Made by a program: the position numbers and the translations under genes
NCBI RefSeq assembly: GCF_014644295.1
Contig: NZ_BMKK01000017.1
Coordinates: 1 to 64,000, forward strand
Origin: Emticicia aquatilis
Lineage (GTDB): Bacteria > Bacteroidota > Bacteroidia > Cytophagales > Spirosomataceae
DNA length: 64,000 bases
Reading direction: 5' to 3'
In this document: piece after piece, positions 27,884 through 36,851 of the stretch
How the letters are laid out: each line of letters opens with the position of its first letter
Position numbering within the stretch: the first letter of the stretch is position 1
Notes under the pieces: model-generated
Databases searched by the model: none
What the model was told of the DNA's origin: nothing
Seen by the model: only the letters and a program-made list of their open reading frames with translations

Positions 27884-27927
27884 ACCAACCGAGTCGCAAA
27901 CGCTACGGTGGTCAAAAGATGCGGGCT
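27884..27927 (+). ncRNA. Predicted H-type pseudoknot in the metK leader (candidate riboswitch)
   Basis: Stem 1 pairs 27884-27891 (ACC-A-ACCG, A27887 bulged) with 27906-27912 (CGGTGGT). Its loop contains AGTCGCA (27892-27898), which pairs with TGCGGGCT (27920-27927) with one bulged G. An A-rich connector CAAAAGA (27913-27919) would cross the minor groove of stem 1. The element lies about 30 nt after the predicted start of transcription and 104 nt before the metK ATG. It does not show the SAM-I core. The H-type topology recalls SAM-II, but I cannot match that consensus. Identity as a SAM sensor is inference from the gene it precedes. Confidence 0.45.
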
Positions 27928-28030
27928 GTTCTAAAGTCAAAAATGTTTTGTTTTTCTCTTCAAAAAAGCCCTCTTCAATTTCTTGGAAACTACCAATTTA
28001 TTTTAAAATCATTTAAAAAACATAGCATTT

Positions 28031-29308
28031 ATGCCTTATTTATTCACTTCTGAATCTGTATCGGAAGGCCACCCAGATAAAGTATCGGACCAAATCTCAG
28101 ACGCCCTCATTGATAATTTTATGGCGTTTGACCCTTCTTCTAAAGTAGCTTGTGAAACTTTAGTAACGACAGGTTTAGTAGTTTTGGCAGGAGAAGTAAA
28201 AACACAAACGTATCTTGACGTACAATCTATTGCTCGTGAAGTAATCCGTAAAATCGGTTATACGAAGTCAGAGTATATGTTTGAAGCAAATTCTTGCGGA
28301 ATTATCTCGGCTATTCACGACCAATCGGCAGACATCAACCAAGGTGTTGACCGTAAAACTGCTGATGATTTCGAATCAAAAGCAAATGCTCAAGGTGCTG
28401 GTGACCAAGGTATGATGTTTGGTTATGCCACTCGTGAAACTGATAATTATATGCCATTGGCTTTGGATTTAGCTCACACTATTCTCCAAGAAATGTCATA
28501 TATCCGTAATAATGAGCCAAATTTGATTCCTTATTTACGTCCAGATGCAAAATCTCAGGTAACAATCGAATATTCTGACGATAACGTTCCACAAAGAATT
28601 GATACAATCGTAGTTTCTACGCAGCACGATGATTTTGCGGCTGATGAAGAAATGTTGGCAAAAATCAAGGCTGACGTTATCAATATCGTTATCCCACGTG
28701 TACAAGCTAAGTTGAAAGCTGATTTACAGGCTTTATTCAACGACCAAATCACGTACCACATCAATCCAACTGGTAAATTCGTAATCGGTGGACCACACGG
28801 AGATACAGGTTTGACAGGCCGTAAAATTATCGTTGATACTTACGGTGGTAAAGGTGCTCACGGTGGTGGTGCTTTCTCTGGAAAAGACCCTTCAAAAGTT
28901 GACCGTTCGGCAGCTTATGCCACTCGCCACGTAGCTAAAAACTTAGTAGCGGCTGGTCTATGCGACGAAGTACTCGTACAAGTTTCTTACGCTATCGGTG
29001 TTGCAAAACCATGTGGTTTGTTTATTGATACTTACGGAACTGCTAAGGTTGATATGACTGATGGTGAAATCGCTCAAAAAGTAGCTGAAATCTTCGATAT
29101 GCGTCCGTACGCAATCGAGCAACGTTTGAAATTACGTAACCCAATCTACTCAGAAACAGCCGCTTATGGCCACATGGGACGTAAAAACGAAGTAGTAACT
29201 AAAACTTTCAAAGGGCCAGATGGCACAACAGTTACGAAAGAAGTAGAACTTTTCACTTGGGAAAAATTGGATTACGTTGATGCTGTAAAAGCAAAATTTG
29301 GTCTATAA
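28031..29308 (+). CDS. metK: S-adenosylmethionine synthetase
   Basis: 425 residues, long compared with E. coli (384) but usual for Bacteroidota. It makes SAM from methionine and ATP. Motifs are [15 protein letters not shown] (ATP and metal), [33 protein letters not shown], and the P-loop-like [17 protein letters not shown]. The codon use is visibly more biased than in its neighbours, in line with high expression. A long leader with a predicted pseudoknot precedes it, and an intrinsic terminator follows. Confidence 0.97.
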   Translation: MPYLFTSESVSEGHPDKVSDQISDALIDNFMAFDPSSKVACETLVTTGLVVLAGEVKTQTYLDVQSIAREVIRKIGYTKSEYMFEANSCGIISAIHDQSADINQGVDRKTADDFESKANAQGAGDQGMMFGYATRETDNYMPLALDLAHTILQEMSYIRNNEPNLIPYLRPDAKSQVTIEYSDDNVPQRIDTIVVSTQHDDFAADEEMLAKIKADVINIVIPRVQAKLKADLQALFNDQITYHINPTGKFVIGGPHGDTGLTGRKIIVDTYGGKGAHGGGAFSGKDPSKVDRSAAYATRHVAKNLVAAGLCDEVLVQVSYAIGVAKPCGLFIDTYGTAKVDMTDGEIAQKVAEIFDMRPYAIEQRLKLRNPIYSETAAYGHMGRKNEVVTKTFKGPDGTTVTKEVELFTWEKLDYVDAVKAKFGL

Positions 29309-29327
29309 TTCTTTAAGTTTAAGATAG

Positions 29328-29357
29328 AAAAACGGATGTCGAGAGGCTTCCGTTTTT
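29328..29357 (+). terminator. metK intrinsic terminator
   Basis: AAAAACGGA (29328-29336) pairs with TCCGTTTTT (29349-29357) and is followed by further T. A second small palindrome (CACAAGTT / AACTTGTG, 29370-29388) follows. Confidence 0.7.
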
Positions 29358-29416
29358 TGTTTATAGTAGCACAAGTTTTTAACTTGTGGTTTTGCGTCAA
29401 AACATTCCCCTAAAAT

Positions 29417-29451
29417 ACATTGTTCAATCTGAAAAAGAATGAGTAATATTG
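29417..29451 (+). promoter_or_regulatory. Promoter copy 1 of a duplicated 31-bp block
   Basis: Positions 29417-29447 are identical to 31496-31526. The block contains an ATTG (-33-like, 29419-29422), 21 bp, then TAATATTG (29444-29451, -7-like). It ends 36 bp before the ATG at 29488. Confidence 0.6.
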
Positions 29452-29487
29452 CAAAATTTAATAAAAAACAACTATTTGCAATTACTG

Positions 29488-31422
29488 ATGAAGCTACGAC
29501 TTTTATCGATTTTACTTCTTTTTGCTTTAAAATCCCACACTCAAACTTTTCGTGCAGTTGTATGTGATAGTTTCACGAAGCAGCCTTTACCGTCAGCGAG
29601 CATCAGAGTAAAAGATACCAATTTAGGAACGACTACCAATGACGATGGGAAGTTTTCGCTTTCGGTGAAGAAGGGAACTTTTATTATTTCCTACATAGGA
29701 TATTTGTCGAAAAATATAGCTTCAAATGCTTTACCCGATACGGTTTTTCTTTCGGAAAATAATCAACTCAAGGAAGTTGTGATAATGCCCGACTCGGCAC
29801 TTCGAGTATTGCTGAAAAATGCCTATAAGAATATCACAAAAAACTATCCTCAAAAAGCAACGTATTTGACAGGTTTTTATCGAGAAGTAAACGAAAGCAT
29901 TGATTCAAGTAGATTTAATTATTTTTCGGAAAGTGTGTTTAAAACTTACAAGCCTCCCTACACATTGGCAGGAGCGGAGTATCAAGGGCAAGTACAGGTA
30001 CTGAAAACTCGTAAAATCGTTCATCCAACCTATGAGAAAAATGGTGTAAGGTTTCATGGTGGACCTTATTTATCTATTAGAGGTGATAGGGTTTTGAAGA
30101 GAGAAAGCATAATTAATCCGAAGTCTTACAGAAGATATAATTACGAACTTGAAAAAATAACTTCGTATGAAGGAAAGCCAGTTTATGTCGTTGCGTTTGC
30201 GGACAAAGACAGTGTTTTCAACGGCAAAATCTATATTGATAAAACGGATTTAGCATATCTCAAAATCGAAACTTTCAAGCAGTTAGATAAAAAAGAACTT
30301 AAATTTATCCGTTTAGATTATACCGAAACTATCATTTTCGATAAAAAAGATGATTTTTGGTACCTAAAGTACTACAAAGGAGTAGGTAATTTTAAGGCTA
30401 CAAAAGAAAGGTTTTCATTGACAGCAGAATATGTAACTACTTCCGTTGATTCTGACTCTGTTAAAGTATTTTCGTATGATAAACAATTTAATTATGTGGA
30501 TGTAATTAGTCGCTATGAATCGAATACATCCGACGATTTCTTTAATGAATACAATAGTGTAATTGACCAAACCCAAGACCTAAAAAAACAGATAGACTTA
30601 GCTTTTAAAACTAACGTGATTGATTCGTTAAGACGGGCTGTTCAGTCTCAAGATATTGACAGTACCAAGACAGAAACTAAGCTACCTCACTCAACAGAAG
30701 TAAACTATTTCAGAAAAATACTCTCTAACCTACAATTAGATTGGAATTTGTCTTATTGTCCAATTCAATCGTTCGATGCTAATTTTGACTTAAATCTGAA
30801 TAATACTTTTTACAATAATCTTCATCTAACATCTGTAACTAAATCGAATAATTTACCTATCATCTTTGGCGTTAGTTGGTCTTATAAACTGAATAGACAT
30901 TGGCTGATAACATATCAATTAGGTAGTTCCTTTAAGCGTTTTAGTAATACCTCAATAAAACAAAATGATATTGGTTTAGCGTATCGTTTAATCCTAAATG
31001 CCGCTCGAAAACCCATCATTGTTGAGTCGAGTATTAAGTATGCTAATGTTCAATATGGAGTTGATTTTGGTGGAATTGATAATCCTATGAAAAATATTAT
31101 TATTGATAAACAAAAGTTTAATTCAAAATCAATATTAACAGGTATTTACCAACAAACTGAAGGAATAAAATTGGGGGTTGCGGGAAGTATATATTCCAAA
31201 AAATCAAAACAACTTATTTTAAGTATTGATTATATGTACCCATTGAATAGCTCTATCCCATCATTCCAGATAAAGGAAATAGGCTTTTTTGAGTTGTTTC
31301 CAAGTAAAGTTAAGATAAGTTTAGATGATAGCCGACTAACGATGTCCCATCAATCTAATCTACAACTTCCAAAGATAAGTAGCAACTTTTGGTTTGGTCT
31401 TACTTATAGAGTGAGATTATAA
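29488..31422 (+). CDS. Outer-membrane protein with CarboxypepD_reg-like domain
   Basis: 644 residues from the ATG at 29488, which begins the signal peptide (LLSILLLFALKSHTQ). The open frame's upstream TTG at 29449 lies within the promoter. A CarboxypepD_reg-like domain spans about 18-95 (FTKQPLPSASIRVKDTNLGTT; DDGKFSLSVKKGTF). The middle part is alpha/beta of unknown family, and the last third is strand-rich, ending FWFGLTYRVRL, an outer-membrane-barrel type C-terminus. It resembles the DUF5686-like class but is shorter; no function is assigned. The duplicated promoter suggests co-regulation with the NlpC/P60 gene downstream. Confidence 0.65.
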   Translation: MKLRLLSILLLFALKSHTQTFRAVVCDSFTKQPLPSASIRVKDTNLGTTTNDDGKFSLSVKKGTFIISYIGYLSKNIASNALPDTVFLSENNQLKEVVIMPDSALRVLLKNAYKNITKNYPQKATYLTGFYREVNESIDSSRFNYFSESVFKTYKPPYTLAGAEYQGQVQVLKTRKIVHPTYEKNGVRFHGGPYLSIRGDRVLKRESIINPKSYRRYNYELEKITSYEGKPVYVVAFADKDSVFNGKIYIDKTDLAYLKIETFKQLDKKELKFIRLDYTETIIFDKKDDFWYLKYYKGVGNFKATKERFSLTAEYVTTSVDSDSVKVFSYDKQFNYVDVISRYESNTSDDFFNEYNSVIDQTQDLKKQIDLAFKTNVIDSLRRAVQSQDIDSTKTETKLPHSTEVNYFRKILSNLQLDWNLSYCPIQSFDANFDLNLNNTFYNNLHLTSVTKSNNLPIIFGVSWSYKLNRHWLITYQLGSSFKRFSNTSIKQNDIGLAYRLILNAARKPIIVESSIKYANVQYGVDFGGIDNPMKNIIIDKQKFNSKSILTGIYQQTEGIKLGVAGSIYSKKSKQLILSIDYMYPLNSSIPSFQIKEIGFFELFPSKVKISLDDSRLTMSHQSNLQLPKISSNFWFGLTYRVRL

Positions 31423-31495
31423 ATGAGTTAATAAAAAGTATTTTAACAAATTACTTTTTGCTGCGATACACAGTCATAAAACATTCGCCCAAAAC

Positions 31496-31530
31496 ACATT
31501 GTTCAATCTGAAAAAGAATGAGTAATTTCG
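31496..31530 (+). promoter_or_regulatory. Promoter copy 2 of a duplicated 31-bp block
   Basis: Identical over 31496-31526 to 29417-29447, with ATTG (31498-31501), 21 bp, and TAATTTCG (31523-31530). It ends 21 bp before the ATG at 31552. Confidence 0.6.
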
Positions 31531-31551
31531 CAGCAAAAACTATCAATCTGA

Positions 31552-32748
31552 ATGAAACTCAATAAACAAAATAGGAGTATTATTCTGAGTCTGCTTTGTC
31601 TGTTATCGCTCTCGACAATGGCTCAGATTGCCAAACCTACAACCGTTCCTCAAACCTCAACTCCACCGCCATCAAAACCAACCGTTTATGCAATCATCGA
31701 GCAAGTGCGTAAAAAATACGCTCCTGATAAGCGAGTAGCATTTTTTCAGGCCGAACTTGACTCTAACCGAATTGTGGGTAAAACCAATTTGCCCGCAGCT
31801 AAAAAAGACTTGTTAAATCGCTTAAAATCAAATGGTTATAGTTTGCTTGATGCTGTGAAATTATTACCCGATAACGAACTGCTCGAAAATCGTAATTGTG
31901 GTATTGCCAATATTTCGGTGCTAAATTTACGTAGTCAGCCCAAAGAATCTGCCGAATTAGCTTCGCAAGCCTTACTCGGAACGCCTTTAAAAGTGCTTGA
32001 TAGAGAGCGAAATTGGTACATGATTCAAACCCCCGATAATTACATTGGGTGGACAGATGGCTCGACTTTCGCTCGCATTACTCAATACCAGTTCGACCGT
32101 TATCAAGCCAATAAATTTTTGATGTTTGCCAAGCCTTACGGTTTTTCGTATTCCAAAGCCGACGAAAATTCTCAGACCATTTCTGACCTTACTTGGGGCA
32201 ATGTTTTGGCTGTAAAAGATACATTACAAGACTTTTATGAAGTAATCTACCCCGATGGCCGCAATGCTTTTATCTTGAAAAAAGAAGCCATCGGACATCA
32301 AGAATGGAAACAGTCAGTTACGGCTTCCGAACAAAATTTAGTTAATGCGGCTTTCAGAATGCAAGGTTTACCCTATTTATGGGGCGGAACTTCATGGAAA
32401 GGCGTAGATTGTAGCGGTTTTACTCGCATGATTTATCAATCAAACGGAATTCTATTGCCCCGTGATGCCTCACAACAAGTCTGGTCGGGTGTAGAAGTGC
32501 CTTTTGATAGCCTTCAAGTAGGAGATTTATTGTTTTTTGGCGAAAAAGCTACGCCCGAAAAGTCAGAACGTGTCGTACATGTAGGCATGTGGTTGGGCAA
32601 CAAAGAATTTATTCATTCATCGGGTATGGTAAAAATCAGTAGTTTTGATGAGCGTTCGCCACGCTACGACGCCCATAATGCTGGCCGATATTTACGAGCC
32701 AGACGCATCTTAGGTACAGATAAAGGAATTGTTTCGTTAAAGAAATAG
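31552..32748 (+). CDS. SH3b plus NlpC/P60 peptidoglycan endopeptidase
   Basis: 398 residues with a signal peptide (LSLSTMAQ). A bacterial SH3 domain lies around 120-180 (NLRSQPKESAELASQALLGTPLKVL; GWTDG), with a second SH3-like segment at about 190-245. The C-terminal NlpC/P60 domain carries the catalytic Cys at about 287 (VDCSGFTRMIYQ), His about 343 (VHVGMWLGN) and a polar third residue (HSSG). It hydrolyses the gamma-D-Glu to diamino acid bond in peptidoglycan stems. Shares a duplicated promoter with the preceding gene. Confidence 0.9.
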   Translation: MKLNKQNRSIILSLLCLLSLSTMAQIAKPTTVPQTSTPPPSKPTVYAIIEQVRKKYAPDKRVAFFQAELDSNRIVGKTNLPAAKKDLLNRLKSNGYSLLDAVKLLPDNELLENRNCGIANISVLNLRSQPKESAELASQALLGTPLKVLDRERNWYMIQTPDNYIGWTDGSTFARITQYQFDRYQANKFLMFAKPYGFSYSKADENSQTISDLTWGNVLAVKDTLQDFYEVIYPDGRNAFILKKEAIGHQEWKQSVTASEQNLVNAAFRMQGLPYLWGGTSWKGVDCSGFTRMIYQSNGILLPRDASQQVWSGVEVPFDSLQVGDLLFFGEKATPEKSERVVHVGMWLGNKEFIHSSGMVKISSFDERSPRYDAHNAGRYLRARRILGTDKGIVSLKK

Positions 32749-32822
32749 CTTTGTGGAGCGAACTTTTAGTTCGCCGTTGCAATTTCAGTTCGCTCAAAGT
32801 CTAAGTTAAGAAGTGATTTACA

Positions 32823-32855
32823 AACGTCGGCAAGGCTCGAAGCCTTGCCGACGTT
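32823..32855. repeat. 15-bp perfect GC-rich palindrome
   Basis: AACGTCGGCAAGGCT (32823-32837), a 3-nt loop CGA, and the exact reverse complement (32841-32855). It is clearly richer in GC than its surroundings. A second nested set (GCGAACT / AGTTCGC, 32758-32774) lies just upstream at the end of the NlpC gene. Either could terminate, but the first has no U tract and looks like a dispersed element. Confidence 0.6.
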
Positions 32856-32939
32856 AAAACAAACCAAAGTTATTTGTCAAACTTACACTTATTGCATAAC
32901 TTCGTACATTCATAAAAATATTCAACTAATTATATAAAA

Positions 32940-35900
32940 ATGAAAAAATCAATCATTTTTTCAGTCTTTACGCTCCTTGTGGTTTTTGCCTGTAAGCAAA
33001 CCCAGAAAACGCTTTCAGATGAAAGTTATTCTAAGCTAACCGACGACGAAAAGCGTAAGGTAGAACACGCTCTTGATGGTATTCAGTTGGCTGACTCTGA
33101 TTTGGAAGTAACGCTTTTTGCGTCCGAACCAATGATGATGAACCCGACCAATATGGACATTGATGCCAAGGGACGAGTCTGGATTTGTGAAGGATATAAT
33201 TACAGAAATAAACTAAATCCGAAGAATCCGTACAACAAAAAGGGTGATAGAATCTTGATTATGGAAGATACTAATCAAGATGGAAAAGCCGATAAAAGTA
33301 CGGTTTTTTATCAAGGTGAAGACATCAATTCTGCTCTCGGAATTTCAGTTTTGGGTAATAAAGCAATCGTTTCTTGCTCGCCAAATGTATTTTTGTTTAC
33401 TGACGAAAACAACGATGGCAAAGCCGATAAAAAAGAAGTTATTTTCACTGGTTTGAAGGGTGTTCAGCACGACCACGCCATTCATGCTTTTACGTTTGGG
33501 CCTGACGGAAAACTCTATTTCAATGGTGGCAATGAAGTACAAACGCTCAGCGATAAAAACGGTAAAGAATTAACCGATGATTTAGGTCGACCATTTTCTA
33601 CTTACAAGCAAGGAAAAGTTTTCAGATGCGATATTGATGGCTCAAATGTTGAGATTCTGGGGCATAATTTCCGTAATAATTACGAAGTAGCCCTTGATTC
33701 ATACGGCCGTATGTGGCAGTCGGATAATGATGATGATGGCAACAAAGGCGTGCGTATCAACTACGTAATGGACTATGGCAATTATGGCTACAAAGATGAA
33801 ATGACAGGTGCAAGCTGGCAAGAACGCCGCACTAATTGGGAGTCTGAAATTCCACTTCGTCACTGGCATTTAAACGACCCTGGCGTTGTGCCAAATTTAT
33901 TGCAAACAGGTGCTGGTTCGCCAACAGGTATGATTGTTTATGAAGGAAAGCTTTTACCTGAAAAATACCAAAACCAAGTCATTCACTGTGATGCTGGCCC
34001 GAGCATTGTGCGTTCGTATCCAGTTACTAAAAATGGTGCTGGTTTTACGGCAACAATCAATAATATCTTAGATGGCTCGAAGCGTGACCAATGGTTCCGC
34101 CCATCAGATGTTACGACTGCCCCAGATGGTTCAATCTTCGTAGCCGATTGGTACGACCCAGGTGTGGGTGGTCATGCTATGGGCGATTCGCTTCGTGGAC
34201 GTATTTATAGAATTGCTCCCAAAGGTGAGGCCTATTCTGTGCCAAAGTTTGATTTTGAAACCGCCGAAGGCTGTGTTGAAGCCCTCCAAAATGCCAATGT
34301 AGCCGTACGTTACTTGGCTTGGACAAAACTGAACTCAATGCAAGAAAAAGCCGAAGAAGCACTATTGAAATTATGGAAAGATGATGATTCAAGAATGCGT
34401 GCCAGAGCCTTATGGTTGTTAGGTAAAATAAAGGGAAAAGAAGCGAAGTATTTGCAAGAAGCTGCCAATGATGCTGACGAAGATATTCGCATCACGGCTA
34501 TTCGTTTATCTCGTGAATTAAGCACTGATAACACTGCATTGCTTCAAAAACTCGCTACCGACCCATCGGCACAAGTGCGTCGTGAAGTTGCTTTAGCAAT
34601 TCATCATAAAACTTCGTCAGCCGCTGCCAATATTTGGGCAATACTGGCCAGCCAATATGATGGCAAGGATAGATGGTATTTAGAAGCACTCGGTATTTCG
34701 GCTGATAATCAGTGGGATACGTTTTTTGCGAGTTATTTGGCAAAAGCAGGCGAAAAATGGAAAACAGATGCTGCTGCTAAGGACTTAGTATGGCGTAGTC
34801 GCTCAACTGATAATATTTTCCGATTGGCCGAATTGGCAAAATCAAGCAAAGATAACCTGCGTTATTTCCGTGCTTTTGATTTCCAAAGTAATCCAGAGAA
34901 AACAAAAATTTTACTCGGAATGCTTGATGGCGGAAATGCAACGGGTGACATCATGACTTTGGTTTTCAAGCATTTAGATATGAATACTGCCAAGCAAGAC
35001 CCACTTTTCAAGAGTCTTCTACCAAAAGTTTTGGATGGTATAAAAAATCCAACCGATTATCTGGATTTAGTAAAACGCTACGAATTAAAAGACCAAGTGG
35101 CTCGCCTAACAGAAATGGCAATGAAAGATTCGGTTTTAGGTGGAGAAGCGGCCAAAATTCAAATAAAAATGAATGGTTTAGGTGAATTTCAAAAGCTTAC
35201 TCAAAACAAAGATGAAGATATTGTACGTAAAGCAATTGGCGTTTATGGTGGCGTTGACGAAAAACCTGTAACCGATTATTTAGTAACTTTATTCAATAAC
35301 AAAAATCTCAGCAAAGGTGTACGTAACCAAGCAATGTACGCCATGTACGGCTGGAATAGTGAAGAAATTTTGTGGAATTTAGTAAAAGCCAATAAGGTTT
35401 CGGAAGAAGTAATGCCGATTGCCAAGAAGATTTTGTTGGGAACATGGCACAGCGATATTCGTACTGATGCCATGAAAATGTTTGGTGCGGAATTGGACAA
35501 AGAATTGGGCGATATCAACGAACTGGCAAAAGGTGTAGGAAATGTAGCAAGCGGACAAAAAGTATTTAAAATGTATTGTACGGCTTGCCACCAAGTAAAA
35601 GGTGAGGGTGTAAACTTCGGCCCTGCATTGACCGAAATCGGCAGTAAATTATCCAAAACTGCCCTTTACTCGGCTATCATCAACCCAAGTCAAGGTATTA
35701 GTTTTGGTTATGAAGGCTACAAACTCAAGCTCAAAGATGGCACAGAAGTAGAAGGAATGATTTTGAGTAAAACCGAAAACGATATAAATGTTAAGCAAAT
35801 CGGTAGCACAAACCCAACTGCTTTCAAGCGTGCTGATATTGTTTCGATGGAAGAAAACGAAGAATCGCTAATGCCGAAATTCCCACTACAAAAACAAGAA

Positions 35901-35945
35901 ATGGTTGATTTAGTGGAGTATTTGCGTACCTTGAAGAAGCAGTAA
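32940..35945 (+). CDS. PVC-type haem-binding lipoprotein (dehydrogenase-like propeller, HEAT, cytochrome c)
   Basis: 1001 residues. Lipoprotein signal with Cys about residue 18 (VVFACKQ). Residues about 50-430 form a six-bladed propeller like the membrane-bound dehydrogenase domain (PVC group): DSDLEVTLFASEPMMMNPTNMDIDAKGRVWICEGYNY. HEAT-like repeats occupy about 440-840. The C-terminus has one haem-c site CTACHQVKGEGVNFGPALTEIG, the signature of PVC-type haem CxxCH proteins. Probably an electron-transferring periplasmic sugar-alcohol or sugar dehydrogenase; the substrate is unknown. The last eight codons and terminator recur at 36724-36809. Confidence 0.85.
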   Translation: MKKSIIFSVFTLLVVFACKQTQKTLSDESYSKLTDDEKRKVEHALDGIQLADSDLEVTLFASEPMMMNPTNMDIDAKGRVWICEGYNYRNKLNPKNPYNKKGDRILIMEDTNQDGKADKSTVFYQGEDINSALGISVLGNKAIVSCSPNVFLFTDENNDGKADKKEVIFTGLKGVQHDHAIHAFTFGPDGKLYFNGGNEVQTLSDKNGKELTDDLGRPFSTYKQGKVFRCDIDGSNVEILGHNFRNNYEVALDSYGRMWQSDNDDDGNKGVRINYVMDYGNYGYKDEMTGASWQERRTNWESEIPLRHWHLNDPGVVPNLLQTGAGSPTGMIVYEGKLLPEKYQNQVIHCDAGPSIVRSYPVTKNGAGFTATINNILDGSKRDQWFRPSDVTTAPDGSIFVADWYDPGVGGHAMGDSLRGRIYRIAPKGEAYSVPKFDFETAEGCVEALQNANVAVRYLAWTKLNSMQEKAEEALLKLWKDDDSRMRARALWLLGKIKGKEAKYLQEAANDADEDIRITAIRLSRELSTDNTALLQKLATDPSAQVRREVALAIHHKTSSAAANIWAILASQYDGKDRWYLEALGISADNQWDTFFASYLAKAGEKWKTDAAAKDLVWRSRSTDNIFRLAELAKSSKDNLRYFRAFDFQSNPEKTKILLGMLDGGNATGDIMTLVFKHLDMNTAKQDPLFKSLLPKVLDGIKNPTDYLDLVKRYELKDQVARLTEMAMKDSVLGGEAAKIQIKMNGLGEFQKLTQNKDEDIVRKAIGVYGGVDEKPVTDYLVTLFNNKNLSKGVRNQAMYAMYGWNSEEILWNLVKANKVSEEVMPIAKKILLGTWHSDIRTDAMKMFGAELDKELGDINELAKGVGNVASGQKVFKMYCTACHQVKGEGVNFGPALTEIGSKLSKTALYSAIINPSQGISFGYEGYKLKLKDGTEVEGMILSKTENDINVKQIGSTNPTAFKRADIVSMEENEESLMPKFPLQKQEMVDLVEYLRTLKKQ

Positions 35946-36006
35946 AACACCATTATTTTCATAGATAAACAGGAGCATAGCAATCGTTATGCTCCTGTTT
36001 TGTTTA
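35922..36006 (+). repeat. 3' end of haem gene plus terminator, copy A
   Basis: Last codons (LRTLKKQ stop) and the terminator stem AAACAGGAGCATA (35967-35979) / its exact reverse complement (35988-36000). Copy B lies at 36724-36809. Confidence 0.75.
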
Positions 36007-36129
36007 TGAAAAAATGATTATTTTTACCATTAAATCAGATTAAAGCCGTTAAATCACACACATCAATATTCTATTAACTCTTTTACTTTAAATTAATTAC
36101 TCGATTCCGAATAACTAAATTTATTTATT

Positions 36130-36714
36130 GTGAAATACACGTTTGTATTAATATTGTTCTTGACTTTTGGGTCTTGTAGTAGGCAAGAAACTGTTCCAAA
36201 AGAATATTCCGAGTTTAAAGGAGAGTTATTTGGAAAGCAAGTGGTAATATCTGAGAAAGATAGTGCTAATATAAATACTGTAAGAGTGTTGGGCGTGAAC
36301 CCTAATGGAGAATATACTGGAGCCATTGTCACTAATTCGTTATTCTTTAGTGGAGATGATTGTATTACTGTTGGTGCTTGGTTTTTTAATGCTTATGCTC
36401 ATGCCGAAAACCCAAAAGATAGTTTATATAAATTTCTTAAAAACTCTTTAGTTGTTGGTCAGAAGGCTGAAAATATAGTAGGACAACGATTATCATGGAA
36501 TGTTTACTACAAAAAAGCAAATAACATTAAACTTCTTGAAGGAGAAAATAAAAACATTGAGGTAGTAGAAGTTCGTGAAGTCACTACGGAAAGAAATAAA
36601 ATCCAGCAAGGTTATTTCCCAAAAACTTTTTGGGCTACGTATAAAATTAGAGGTACTTTTGATGAATTAGGAAAAATAGATGGTGTATTAAAGTTGAAGT
36701 ACTTAATTTACTAA
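36130..36714 (+). CDS. Hypothetical lipoprotein
   Basis: 194 residues, GTG start at 36130. Lipobox FLTFGSCSRQ gives Cys about 16. The mature part contains no recognised domain; it includes ECNT-free beta-rich sequence with GDDCITVGAWFFNAYAH and a C-terminal GVLKLKYLIY. The gene lies between two copies of the upstream gene's 3' end and terminator (35922-36006 and 36724-36809), so it seems inserted or left between the remains of a paralog. Confidence 0.6.
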   Translation: MKYTFVLILFLTFGSCSRQETVPKEYSEFKGELFGKQVVISEKDSANINTVRVLGVNPNGEYTGAIVTNSLFFSGDDCITVGAWFFNAYAHAENPKDSLYKFLKNSLVVGQKAENIVGQRLSWNVYYKKANNIKLLEGENKNIEVVEVREVTTERNKIQQGYFPKTFWATYKIRGTFDELGKIDGVLKLKYLIY

Positions 36715-36723
36715 AACTTGAAA

Positions 36724-36809
36724 TTACGTACTTTGAAGAAGCAGTAAAACAATATTATTTTTTATAGATAAACAGGAGCATAGCAATCGTTATGCTCCTG
36801 TTTTATTTT
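36724..36809 (+). repeat. 3' end of haem gene plus terminator, copy B
   Basis: Encodes LRTLKKQ stop with only synonymous changes from copy A, then the same terminator (stem and loop identical). It starts 10 bp after the stop of the lipoprotein gene. Confidence 0.75.
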
Positions 36810-36851
36810 TGAGTAGTTTTGCAAAATCCAGTCTATTAAACAAAACATCCT

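Noticed and set aside
27884-27927. SAM-I (S-box) riboswitch upstream of metK
   Set aside because: The SAM-I core (GAUGAAACCCGGCAACC-type segment) is absent, so only an unclassified pseudoknot is reported.
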